Shown: piece by piece, positions 14,324 to 23,300 of the stretch | How positions within the stretch are numbered: the stretch's first letter is position 1 | How the letters are laid out: the number at the start of each line of letters is the position of its first letter | Source of the DNA: Anaerolineaceae bacterium | GTDB taxonomy: Bacteria; Chloroflexota; Anaerolineae; Aggregatilineales; Phototrophicaceae | Assembly (NCBI GenBank): GCA_002699585.1 | Contig: PABP01000037.1 | Location: 1-37,206 of the forward strand | Length of the DNA: 37,206 nucleotides | Reading direction: 5' to 3' | Program-made: the position numbers and the translations under genes | The notes under the pieces: model-generated | Database searches by the model: none | What the model saw: the letters and a program-made list of their open reading frames with translations, nothing else | What the model was told of the DNA's origin: nothing

Positions 14324-17125
14324 ATGCCACCTCTACCGGAACGCCGTAACAGCCGCGTCCCTACCATCCCGAATGCCAGTCCGCGCTCTATCGGGCGTGC
14401 CGTCCTGCGGTCAGCCCGTGATCCACGAAGCTGGCTGCTCAGCACGCTGGCCTGGGGCGCGTTTGACTATATCGTAGACGAGCTACTGCAGGAGGATGAC
14501 TCGATAGAGCGCCAGTTGCGCCTGCAGCAGCTCATCGCCCCGCGCATCCAGCTCTGGGAGCAGGCAGCCAGGGACTTCCCGCACCGCGATCTGCTGGATG
14601 ACCCCACCAGCCCGGATTATGACGGCAGGGCGCAAACCAGCTCGCTGATTCGCGCGGTTGCCCGGATGATGGGGTCGCGCCTGCAGGATGCCGCCACCGG
14701 TCGCCTGCATGATTACAGTGATCGCGGCGACATCCTCTACGAGCAGCTTATGCTGCCCGGTTATGTGCAGGATGGCGTGGCCGATGACCCGGAGCATTTG
14801 TGGAATAGCTATACCGGGCAACAAGGGGGCAGGGCGGGCACACCGCTGGCCAATGTCATGGTGCTGCCCTTGCCGCCCGATCTGGACTTTGCCCAGAACC
14901 GCGCTCTGGTGGAGCAGTTCGTGCAGGGCACGCTGCTACAGGAGGGGCTGATGGCGCATATCGCCATCCAGGATCGCCGGGCAGAAACCGGGCATTATGC
15001 CCCGGTCGCCACGATTCTTTCGCCGCTCAAACGGATTACCCGTTCAGGTGAGTGGTCGGAGCGCGAAGTTCCCGAATGGACAACCTACCAGGAAGGGCCG
15101 CAGGGGCGAGCTTATGGCAATGAGCCGCTACGCCAGCAATGGCTGACACAGGTGCAGGATTTCCGGGCGCAATTTAGCACCGAAAATCAGCGCGAGGCCT
15201 GGCAGGATTTCCGCGACAGCCTGCCGGAGCCGGGCAGCGAGGAATGGGGCCAGCTCCTCGATGAGCCATCCGTGCTGCTGTTTGACCCGGCAGCCGCGCG
15301 TGGGCTGCGCCACCTGGAGGAGTTCCAGCCGGGCGGCGCACGGCTGGAACCGGCACAGTGGGCGTTTGATCGCGGCCTATCAGTAGAGAGGCCGGAAATG
15401 CCGCGTTACCAGATGCACCTGCTGCGCGAGGATGCAGCCAGGGGCCAGTCCGGTGCCTTGCCTACCACAGGAGCAGGGGAGGTGGTGGCAGTCGATCATC
15501 TGCTGAACCAGATTGCCCGCGAAACCGGTACCAGCCTCTCGCCGTCCTATGGGCGCGAGATATATGACCACACCCACCGCGCCGATGTAGTGGCGCAGGG
15601 CATAGTCGCCCCGCCGGAGTTCCCGGAGTGGGTGAGAGAAGATCGCTCCCAGCTCTGGGGCAGCCTGGTCGGAGCGGCGCAGCAAGCCGAACAACAGGGG
15701 GGCGCAATCCTGGCCACCAGCACGGTGCTGACGCTGCCCAATCTGCCGCCCGATGAGCTGCAATTGCTGGTGGAAGCCCATCTGAACGAGACGCTGGCCG
15801 ATCAGGGGCAGATCGCCGACTATGCCATCCATATGGGCTATGAGAACGGCCAGGTGGCCTATCATGCGCATGTGTTTTCCCCGATGCGTGAGCTTGATAC
15901 CAGCGTCAATCCGCAGGGGGAATGGGGCAGGGTGCATCCCATGTGGGAGAACCCGGCGGATATGTCCCAGCAGATGCGCGAATCCTGGGAAGGGCTACAG
16001 CGCGAATGGGGTGTTGAGGGCACCGGCACCGGCAGCCTGGAGCCGGAAGACGACTCCCTGCTCAGCCGGGCGGTAGACGGTCTGGGAAATGCGCTGGTGC
16101 CGGATGCCGCCGCCGCAACGGAGGTGGAAGAAGAGGGCTTCTCCCTGCCACTGGTGGAAGAGATGCCGGATACGCGCGTGACCTTGCAGGCTGCCGCCGA
16201 AGCCTTCTATATCGGCAATTTCAGCACGGAGGGCGGACAGACCTTGCTGCCCGAAGGCGTTGCCGAGCCGGATCAGCTCTGGACGCTGGAGCTGGTTGAG
16301 CGCATGCAGGCCAATGACCCGGATGGCGAATGGCCTGCCTACACGCTGGCCGAGCATCATCTGGTGATTGATCTGCCGGAGGATGCCAGCATCGAGGAGC
16401 AGCATCAATGGGTACAGGATTATGCAAGCAGCCAGTTTACCGATAACGGCCTGCTGGCGCATTATGTGCTGCATGATGCACATGCTGTTGACCCTGACCA
16501 TCCCTTCACCTGGGGTGAAATACAGGAGCACCAGATTATCGTAGATGCTGCCTGGCTGCCGGAGGAAAGGGCAGGCGAGCCACAGCTCTATGCCGTTGCC
16601 GGGCAACTGCAGGCGCATGCGCATATTGCCGTGCCCATCTATCCCATGAATGCCGATGGCAGTTTCGCGGAAAACCCTTATGCGGGCTGGGATGAGCCGG
16701 AGATCGCGCTGGGCTGGCGGCATGCCTGGCAGGAGCAACTGGAGCAGATTGCGCAAGCAGAGGCTGAGCAGGAGGCAGGCGCACGGGAAGCAGCCGCGCT
16801 GGATGCAGCGGAAGTCCTGCGCCCCTATGTGTGGACACAGCAGCCCGATGAGCCACAGCCCGATGAGCCGCAACAATCCCTGCCGGAACTGCCAGAGCAG
16901 TCGGTCTTGCCACCGGAGCCAGTAGCAGGTGATGCCAGCTCCCTTGTCCCGGCGGATGGGGCAGGGGATGCGCATTATCAGCTCATGCAGGAATTTGTCG
17001 CGCAGCTCCCGCCGCTGGATGAGCTGGAGCAGAGCATGCAGGCCACCATCGAGCAGCAATCACAGATGGAGCTGGAGCAGGAATTCAGCCAGGAATCAGT
17101 GCCGGAGCCAGACCTGGAAGACTAA
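14324..17125 (+). CDS. Giant protein with three tandem MobA/MobL relaxase-like domains
   Basis: 933 aa. Comparison by eye with the plasmid's own relaxase shows the same domain three times. Domain 1 (about 106-280) keeps HDYSDRGDILY, the LW and LPLPPDLDFAQN motifs and GEW...W, but His143 is Gln (AIQD), the HxH is YAP and the catalytic Tyr is Met. Domain 2 (about 388-562) keeps all three metal His (AIH at 503, HAH at 514 and 516) but has Glu at the Tyr position. Domain 3 (about 618-803) keeps His717 and HAH at 765 and 767 and may retain Tyr629 (EAFYIG), with an insertion before the HAH. The C-terminus is Pro/Glu/Gln-rich. It directly follows the coupling ATPase and ends at a terminator. A secretion-signal or oriT-structural role is inferred. 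Confidence 0.8.
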   Translation: MPPLPERRNSRVPTIPNASPRSIGRAVLRSARDPRSWLLSTLAWGAFDYIVDELLQEDDSIERQLRLQQLIAPRIQLWEQAARDFPHRDLLDDPTSPDYDGRAQTSSLIRAVARMMGSRLQDAATGRLHDYSDRGDILYEQLMLPGYVQDGVADDPEHLWNSYTGQQGGRAGTPLANVMVLPLPPDLDFAQNRALVEQFVQGTLLQEGLMAHIAIQDRRAETGHYAPVATILSPLKRITRSGEWSEREVPEWTTYQEGPQGRAYGNEPLRQQWLTQVQDFRAQFSTENQREAWQDFRDSLPEPGSEEWGQLLDEPSVLLFDPAAARGLRHLEEFQPGGARLEPAQWAFDRGLSVERPEMPRYQMHLLREDAARGQSGALPTTGAGEVVAVDHLLNQIARETGTSLSPSYGREIYDHTHRADVVAQGIVAPPEFPEWVREDRSQLWGSLVGAAQQAEQQGGAILATSTVLTLPNLPPDELQLLVEAHLNETLADQGQIADYAIHMGYENGQVAYHAHVFSPMRELDTSVNPQGEWGRVHPMWENPADMSQQMRESWEGLQREWGVEGTGTGSLEPEDDSLLSRAVDGLGNALVPDAAAATEVEEEGFSLPLVEEMPDTRVTLQAAAEAFYIGNFSTEGGQTLLPEGVAEPDQLWTLELVERMQANDPDGEWPAYTLAEHHLVIDLPEDASIEEQHQWVQDYASSQFTDNGLLAHYVLHDAHAVDPDHPFTWGEIQEHQIIVDAAWLPEERAGEPQLYAVAGQLQAHAHIAVPIYPMNADGSFAENPYAGWDEPEIALGWRHAWQEQLEQIAQAEAEQEAGAREAAALDAAEVLRPYVWTQQPDEPQPDEPQQSLPELPEQSVLPPEPVAGDASSLVPADGAGDAHYQLMQEFVAQLPPLDELEQSMQATIEQQSQMELEQEFSQESVPEPDLED

Positions 17126-17128
17126 GAC

Positions 17129-17178
17129 GGGTGAAAAGAAAAAGGAATGGCGGCGCAGGCCGTCATTTTCTTTTCCGG
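17129..17178 (+). terminator. Intrinsic terminator after the 933-aa gene
   Basis: The stem GGCGGC/GCCGTC (one G-U pair), with loop GCAG (17149-17164), is followed by ATTTTCTTTTCC. It is flanked on the left by GGGTGAAAAGAAAAAGG (17129-17145), an inverted member of the same T-rich/CACC motif, so the block may stop transcription from both sides. Confidence 0.65.
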
Positions 17179-17230
17179 GTTTTCTGTCATACCGGATTAT
17201 GCTATATCCAAATTGTCTCAAGATCGGGAT

Positions 17231-17318
17231 ATGGAGGAGCGTAGCGACGACTAGCGCCATTGAGGCGCGCAGCCTGCGCGGCGCTTGAGCGCAAACAGCA
17301 AGCCCATACTTGGCTTGC
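17231..17318 (+). ncRNA. Three-hairpin repeat element, copy 2 (upstream of the 99-aa gene)
   Basis: It parallels copy 1 at 5462. A 7-codon mini-ORF, ATG..TAG (MEERSDD), comes first, then the shared 29-base block with hairpins GCGCA/TGCGC and GCGCT/AGCGC (17267-17292), then a third hairpin, GCAAGCC/GGCTTGC (17298-17318), whose sequence differs from copy 1 but whose place and ACTTGG loop region are kept. It ends about 20 nt before the next start codon. Confidence 0.5.
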
Positions 17319-17337
17319 GAGAAGTATTGACGTTTTC

Positions 17338-17637
17338 ATGCCATCTGCTCAAACCAAGAAGACACCCGCCATCCGCCGCGCCGAACGTAAAGTCGATCAG
17401 GCGCTGGAGGAGCTGCGCGACTGTGATCTGGTCAGGCTGCAGGCCGAGCTGGAGGCGCTGGCACTGGATGCCATGCCCAAGTCAGCCTTGCTGACGGTCG
17501 TGGAGAATCTGCACCGGCTGGCACAGGCCGAAGCCCTGCGCGATAAAGGCGGCAAGCAGCATGATATGTTCGCGCACCTGACACAGGAAGAGTTCGCCGC
17601 CACGCAGCACCGTATGGATCAGCCCGCCTTATTCTGA
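17338..17637 (+). CDS. Small helical protein of unknown function
   Basis: 99 aa from the ATG at 17338. The longer frame upstream runs through the structured element and is unlikely to be translated. The sequence is almost entirely alpha-helical and charged (RRAERKVDQALEELRDCD, LLTVVENLHRLAQAEALRDK), like a coiled-coil or dimerisation protein, and ends with ATQHRMDQPALF. It is preceded by the same three-hairpin element that precedes parD, suggesting common control. It ends 7 bp from the convergent RTX gene. Family not recognised. Confidence 0.6.
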   Translation: MPSAQTKKTPAIRRAERKVDQALEELRDCDLVRLQAELEALALDAMPKSALLTVVENLHRLAQAEALRDKGGKQHDMFAHLTQEEFAATQHRMDQPALF

Positions 17638-17644
17638 AAGCCGC

Positions 17645-18484
17645 CTACCCCCAGAAATAGAAATCGCTGGCATCCAGTTCATCCGGTGTCGTCCAGAGCA
17701 TCAGCGCCCCAGCGCCATTATCAAACTGAAGGGCGGTATGATAGCCGTCTGTTGAAAGGACAGTATAGGATGAACCCTGAATGGATAACACATCGCCCTG
17801 GGTGAAATCGGCAATCGTGTCATATCCATGACTGCCGTTGAAGACGAAGACATCATCGCCCGTTCCCCCGACAAGATAGTCGTTCCCGCCGGTGCCAATG
17901 ATCGTGTCATCGCCCAGCCCGCCATACAGGCTATCGGCTCCATCCGTTGCATCCAGATAATGATCGCCACCGAGAATGTAATCATTTCCGGCATTGCCGA
18001 AGAGCTGGTCATTACCGGCACCACCATAGAGCTGATCGTTACCGTCTACGGTAGCGATGAGCTGGCCGCCACCATAGATGATGTCATCACCGCCATAGGA
18101 GAGCATGGTATCAGCACCGGTAGAGCCGATAAAGGTATCGGCAGCGTTGAAAACGGCAGCCTGAAGCCCGGTAGCGTCTGCATTATTGGTATAGGCCAGG
18201 TAATCCTGGAAGGAGAAAGAGCCGTTGCCGATGGAGTATTCCAGCGCACCGGTCGCATCCTGCTCGATATAGCCGGTCAGTGTGCCGGTCGAGGTGAAGT
18301 AATCCCCACTATAGTTAACATTCCCCACCAGCGTCTGATAATCACCCGATATGGCCTGCCAGGTGGCACGGGTTACGGTATTGCCGGTGGCATCGTAACT
18401 GATAGGTGAATTGAGATCGTTGACATAATCAATCGCCATCTCAGCAGGCTGATTGAACGGTTGATAGGCGGTTACAATGGCCAT
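17645..18484 (-). CDS. RTX calcium-binding repeat protein
   Basis: 279 aa. Residues 119-213 contain about eight glycine/aspartate-rich nonapeptides of the RTX type ([59 protein letters not shown]). These bind calcium and fold after export. The C-terminus ends with DASDFYFWG, an acidic/aromatic tail like a type I secretion signal. The N-terminal 115 residues have no known enzymatic domain. No HlyB/D-like exporter is on this plasmid, so the host's would be needed. The ATG has a perfect AGGGAGA site 7 nt upstream. It is an odd cargo for a small mobilisable plasmid; an adhesin, a surface protein or a remnant of a larger RTX protein are options. Confidence 0.8.
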   Translation of the reverse strand: MAIVTAYQPFNQPAEMAIDYVNDLNSPISYDATGNTVTRATWQAISGDYQTLVGNVNYSGDYFTSTGTLTGYIEQDATGALEYSIGNGSFSFQDYLAYTNNADATGLQAAVFNAADTFIGSTGADTMLSYGGDDIIYGGGQLIATVDGNDQLYGGAGNDQLFGNAGNDYILGGDHYLDATDGADSLYGGLGDDTIIGTGGNDYLVGGTGDDVFVFNGSHGYDTIADFTQGDVLSIQGSSYTVLSTDGYHTALQFDNGAGALMLWTTPDELDASDFYFWG

Positions 18485-18628
18485 AAGTGTCTCCCTGGTT
18501 AATTATGGGTAAACACCGTAACGGCTGGGTAATAAAAGTCAAAAAATAAAACCGATATAGTGCTTTATCTACCTCACATGCCCCATGTGGCTGTGGATTT
18601 TCTTTTTTTCACCGGTAGGTGAGGCCGG

Positions 18629-19045
18629 TCAGATGTCCGGCTCGTCGCATTCCCGGTCAGCGAATTCCTTCCAGCTCCATACGGCATTTTTCACATTGGC
18701 ATCGGCCCCCAGGCATTCCAGGTGACGGCAGCGGGCGGCCAGTTCCTCGGCGGACTGTTTGCCTTCTTCAGAGTAACCCCAGGGAAGATTGAAATGCTCC
18801 ACTTCCTTGCCGCGCCAATAGACAAAACCTTCCTGGTCGATGGTCAGATGTTCGATGTCATGAAACCAGGGCTTCTGATAGCCACTGCGTACCTGTTCGA
18901 GCAGTTCTTCCAGCGCCTTTTCACCTCTCTCGTTGAGGTGGCCATTGACGGCCATCTCCACCAGTTTCAGGTGATTCGGGTCTAAATCATCCCCATCGTT
19001 GGTTTTCTGCAATATTTCGATGCATTGGTCGGTTAACTGGCTCAA
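18629..19045 (-). CDS. Unknown conserved-looking acidic protein
   Basis: 138 aa if started at the TTG at 19045, which has AGGAG six bases upstream. An ATG at 19105 would add 20 residues without a comparable ribosome site. The N-terminal half is helical (QLTDQCIEILQKTNDGDDLD, HLKLVEMAVNGHLNERGEKA). A segment with WFHDIEHLTIDQEGFVYWRG, then EVEHFNLPWGYSEE, and many Trp/His residues follow. Such EVEHF..PW proteins occur on other plasmids, but I know no function. The T-rich motif at 18598-18613 follows its stop. Confidence 0.6.
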   Translation of the reverse strand: MSQLTDQCIEILQKTNDGDDLDPNHLKLVEMAVNGHLNERGEKALEELLEQVRSGYQKPWFHDIEHLTIDQEGFVYWRGKEVEHFNLPWGYSEEGKQSAEELAARCRHLECLGADANVKNAVWSWKEFADRECDEPDI

Positions 19046-19105
19046 GGCAGGCTCCTGTCTGGTTTTAAGGAGCCAATAGCATAGTGGCCCGGTACCTGCA
19101 AGCAT

Positions 19106-19318
19106 CCCCGCGCTGGACGGGTCATCTGTGCGGCAAAGACGCCGGGACAGGTGGTCTGATGCCGGTGAGCCTCCGCCGGGCGTGTTCCCAGCGCCTGTTC
19201 TGGTGCAAAGCGCCGCGCAGTCAATCCACTGCCCGCACCAGACCGTGTGGCGGGTGACAGCGCGTCTTGCTCTCCACCCACAGGGCTTCCGTTAACACGC
19301 AACTAACGGAGGTCAACC
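19106..19318 (+). promoter_or_regulatory. Long leader with ribosome-site hairpin before DUF3768
   Basis: About 210 bp without a convincing gene, GC-rich and full of short inverted repeats. Just before the DUF3768 start, TCCGTTA (19288-19294) pairs with TAACGGA (19304-19310), whose last bases overlap the GGAGG ribosome site. Opening this hairpin would be needed for translation, so a regulated leader is plausible. Confidence 0.4.
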
Positions 19319-19666
19319 ATGACACAGACACCAGATTCACAGCGTATCGCCCAGCTCAATGACCAGTTTCGCCAGGCATTGGGATACGGCACCGGAAATA
19401 ATAAATGCTACATGACGCAGGGCATCATGGCCTACTCGCCCCTGCAGATCGCGGAAATATGCGCGATAGTCAAAAACTACGACGATTTCACCGGAGATAA
19501 TGACCCCTATGGCGAGCATGATTTTGGCAGCTTCACCTATGGAGGCGAAAAAATCTTCTGGAAGATCGACTATTACGATAACCGGCTGAAATATGGCAGC
19601 GACGACCCGGCAAACCCGGATGTCACCACCCGCGTCCTGACCATCCTGCTGGCCAGTGAATATTGA
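19319..19666 (+). CDS. DUF3768 family protein
   Basis: 115 aa. The family signature is clear: NDQFRQALG near the start, MTQGIMA in the middle, DDFTGDNDPYGEHDFGSFTY, FWKIDYYDNRLKYGSDDPAN, and the end TRVLTILLASEY. The family is found on plasmids and islands of proteobacteria, and its function is unknown to me. It starts at an ATG directly after GGAGGTCAACC. It lies just left of the AT-rich cargo, and a fragment of a second copy (20036-20083) marks the junction. A GC-rich hairpin follows its stop. Confidence 0.85.
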   Translation: MTQTPDSQRIAQLNDQFRQALGYGTGNNKCYMTQGIMAYSPLQIAEICAIVKNYDDFTGDNDPYGEHDFGSFTYGGEKIFWKIDYYDNRLKYGSDDPANPDVTTRVLTILLASEY

Positions 19667-19673
19667 CGCAAAA

Positions 19674-19691
19674 GGGGGCCGCAAGGCCCCC
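19674..19691 (+). terminator. GC-rich hairpin after DUF3768
   Basis: The 7-bp stem GGGGGCC/GGCCCCC with a GCAA tetraloop (19674-19691) is followed only by TTC, so it is a weak terminator or an mRNA-stabilising hairpin between this gene and the next one 30 bp on. Confidence 0.5.
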
Positions 19692-19720
19692 TTCATCATC
19701 CCGCAGAACAGGAGTCAATC

Positions 19721-20014
19721 ATGCAGCATGCCACACTCACCTGGCAGGGTATCACCATCGCCATCACCTATAAGCCAGAAGCCTTCAAATCCTTCCGAGA
19801 GCATTACGGCACGGCCCTGGCCCATCTCGATATACGCGCCAGAGAGCCACTGCCCATCACCTCAACAGGTTATTGCTCGCATTACCTCGCGCAGGACGAC
19901 GTAAATTCCAGCGGCGGCCCGGTTGCCTATGTCCAGCAATGGCTGGATCATGCCGCCACCGACTCTGACTGGCAGCTCATGCAATCCCAACACCAGCAAT
20001 TGCCGCTTTTCTAG
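19721..20014 (+). CDS. Small unknown plasmid protein
   Basis: 97 aa with AGGAG upstream of the ATG. Visible pattern: a beta-like start (ATLTWQGITIAITYKPEAF), a central REPLPITSTGYCSHY with the conserved look of plasmid proteins carrying a PITxTGYxSHF motif, then VAYVQQWLDHAATDSDWQL and a short QLPLF end. It is probably co-transcribed with DUF3768. No function is known to me. Confidence 0.65.
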   Translation: MQHATLTWQGITIAITYKPEAFKSFREHYGTALAHLDIRAREPLPITSTGYCSHYLAQDDVNSSGGPVAYVQQWLDHAATDSDWQLMQSQHQQLPLF

Positions 20015-20035
20015 CGCTCAAAGCCAATGTCCCAG

Positions 20036-20083
20036 AACGCTAGCACCACCTGCATGCTGACTATCCTCGTGGCCAGCGAATAG
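20036..20083 (+). pseudogene. Fragment of a second DUF3768 gene (3' end)
   Basis: Sixteen codons ending in TAG read NASTTCMLTILVASE, closely matching the end of the intact DUF3768 gene (DVTTRVLTILLASEY, 19619-19663). No start or upstream part is present. It is a scar of a duplicated copy, lying exactly where base composition changes to the AT-rich cargo region, so it probably marks a recombination breakpoint. Confidence 0.6.
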
Positions 20084-20383
20084 CTGATGTAGAAGGGCGA
20101 AAGGACTCTTGCTAAATTGAAATTAAAACTTTGTATCGATAAACAGCGCTGACATCCAAGCGTACAAGAGAATAAACAATTATCCTTAAGAGCATATAGT
20201 AGAAACAATGTGTTAAGAAGAAAATGTGAAGGTCAAAGTGCCCAAATTACCATTATCTATTAGAATTCTTAAAACTCAGAACCTTACTTCGTTGAACCTT
20301 ACATCTATAATTGCTTGTTTACTGTATCATTGCCAAGCAATTTGCTGTTTTATGCTTAAACATTGCTCAATGAGATTAATAAC
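20084..20383. other. AT-rich intergenic region before the methyltransferase
   Basis: About 300 bp without a convincing gene, clearly AT-richer than the plasmid backbone to its left. It must contain the promoter of the methylase-helicase operon. I see several TATA-like stretches but no uniquely convincing promoter or strong hairpin. Confidence 0.5.
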
Positions 20384-23300
20384 ATGACTTTTCTTCAGGA
20401 TTCTGGCCTTCGACCTTTTTCTCTTTCACAGGATAACGTATTTAAAGCTATTGGCTTGGCTTTGGGTGAAGGAGCCTATGGCCTCGAAGTTGCGGTGGTA
20501 AGAAGTGACAACCGACCTACAGCAACGGATATGCGGTCCGCTTGGTTAAGTCGCCTTGGTGGTCGCCCTGTACCGCTGCTCTTAGTTGCACTCTATAACG
20601 ATGACAAACTAGCATCGATTTGTGGACCAGCAGGTCAATCCCCTCCGGTATACCACGATTTACAATCAGATCAGGTAGAACGCATATGCCTGACTGCGTT
20701 GCAGGAGCCGAATCGCCACCGGGTATTCTCTTTACTTCAGGACACACTGCCTGAAATTGGGTCACCAATTCCAGGTTTGGTTAACGAAGGGCTGCTTGCG
20801 ACCCATGAGCTGGAAAATGGGGTGCCATTGCGTGAAGATTGGCATGATGCGGTTCACAGAAGCAAAAAACTCTTATCTCAAAGAGGCCAGCCTCTCCTAC
20901 GTTCGCTGGGCTATGAGATACGGAATGTCTCAGGGCCTGTCTCAGTATTGGTATCTCAAGATACCAAGGTAGCCATTGGGTTATTTCTGGATCGCTCAGA
21001 ATCGATTGACTTACCCAACGAACGCTTTTCCAATCTTTCACCTATTGCCTATGCATTGGCTAGAGCTGATAAAGAGCGTTTACCCTATGTCGTAGTGATG
21101 CTGGATGGCGTTGTGCGCCTGTACCCGGTACAGGCAGGTGTGGGTGTGGGGCAACGTGGCCGAACCGAAACCTACGTGCAATTACACCTTGATTTGCTGT
21201 CCGATGACACGTCTGGTTATCTCTGGTTACTATTTTCGGCAGGCTCATTATTGCCCAAAGGAACCTTTGAGCAAATTCTCTCCGATTCTGCTAATTACTC
21301 CGCAGACTTGGGAAGTCGCTTGCGGGAACGTATTTACAGTGATGTCATTCCACAGCTTGCACAATCAATTGCGCAAGCAAGAGAAATGGAAGACCCCACG
21401 AAATTCCAGTTGGATGAGACCTACCAGATGGCTCTCACCTTGCTTTTTCGGCTTCTTTTCATTGCCTACGCAGAAGACAAGAATCTGCTGCCCTATAAAA
21501 CCAACCAGGCTTACAAATCCCGGTCACTCAACCAACGATCCCAGGAGTTGCTCCGCATGGAGCAGGAAAATATCCCGTTTGATGAATGGGATACGATGTG
21601 GCGGGAAATACAGAATCTTTTTGACGCCATTGATAAAGGACACCATGCCTGGGGTATTCCACCCTATAACGGCGGTTTGTTTGCATCTAATCCTGAATCA
21701 GCTCCCATAGGCGCAGCCTTGCGAAGCATTAAACTGACAGACCAGCAATTTGGTCCGGTGCTTCGTGATCTTCTCATCGAAGATTCTCCAGATGGCATAC
21801 GAGGGTCCGTTGACTTCCGAAGTCTGAGTGTACGTGAATTTGGCACGATATATGAGGGACTGCTTCAAAGTGAATTATCCGTTGCGCAGACAGACCTGGG
21901 TCTCAATGCTGATGGATTATATGTGCCGGTACAGAATGAGAAAAATATTGTTGTAAAACAAGGATATATCTATCTACATAACGCTTCCGGTGCGCGTAAA
22001 TCCACCGGATCGTATTACACCAAGCATTTTGCCGTCGAACACTTGCTGGACCAGGCCCTTGAACCAGCATTGGATGACCACCTTTCCCGGCTCGACATAC
22101 TGGACGACCGGGCGGCGGGAGAGGCTTTCTTTGATTTCCGTGTAGCCGACATTGCAATGGGGTCAGGACATTTTCTGGTCGCAGCGATTGACCGCATAGA
22201 GCGCCGATTCGCAACCTATCTGGCTGAGAGGGCCTTGATTGAAGTAACGGATGAACTGACCCGCCTGCGGGAACGTGCCAAAGATGTAATTGAAGACTAT
22301 GGCGGTCGGTTGGAGATTGAAGACACCCTGTTGCTACGCCGACAGATTGCCAGGCGATGCATATATGGTGTTGATGTGAACCCAATGGCCGTTGATCTGT
22401 CACGACTCTCCATCTGGATACATACTTTTGTGCCTGGATTACCGCTATCTCTGCTCGATTATAATCTTGTCTGCGGCAATTCCCTGGTAGGGATAGCAAC
22501 GCTGGAAGAAGCGCATGATCTGTTAACCACTGAATCGGCACCACTCTTTAGTTTCTCCGCAAAGGGGCTTCTTGGCGATGCAAAAAAGCATCTGGCCAAG
22601 ATTGGCGAGCTGGCCGATGCCGATGCATCGGAAATCGAACGTGCTCGCGAAGCCTATGCCGAGGCACAGGAAGCCCTCGACGGTCAGGCGGCTCTGTTTG
22701 ACATTCTGACAGCTTCACGTCTCGACAAAGATTTACAGCACCGCATTGCCCTTGGTGAACCTGTAAACTGGCTTGCTAAGCTATCCTCCATTACCAGTTC
22801 AGATGCCTACCAGAACGCAAAAGTCTTACTGGAGGCCATTCATCCATTTCATTTCCCGATAGCTTTTCCACAGGTTTTTCTGCGGAAGCGTTCGGGGTTC
22901 GACGTCATACTTGGCAATCCACCGTGGAAAGAAGCCACATTGGAAGAAGATCGCTTCTGGGCGCGATACATCCCAGGGTTGCATTCCATGCATCAGGGAG
23001 AGCAAGAAAGTCTGAGAATAGAGTGGCGAAACAAACGCCAAGATCTGGTCATGCAATACGATCAAGAACTGGCAGAAATCGAACTACTTCGGCGTGTACT
23101 AGTTACCGGCCCGTTTGCCGGTATGGGTACAGGCGACCCGGATTTATACAAAGGGTTTGTGTGGCGCTTCTGGGACCTAATTCATCGACCTGAGGGTTAT
23201 ATAGGAATAGTTATGCCTCGATCTGTATTTGCTACTAAAGGGGCATCTGATTTTCGTAAAGCGGTGTTTGAAACAGGTATCTTCACTGACCTGACTTTCT

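Noticed and set aside
15995-17059. Minus-strand frame of 354 codons
   Set aside because: Antisense shadow of the 933-aa gene, whose repeated relaxase motifs support the plus strand.
17828-18409. Plus-strand frame of 193 codons with Ile/Val/Gly-rich product
   Set aside because: Antisense of the RTX repeats; the periodic composition simply mirrors the Gly-Asp repeats.
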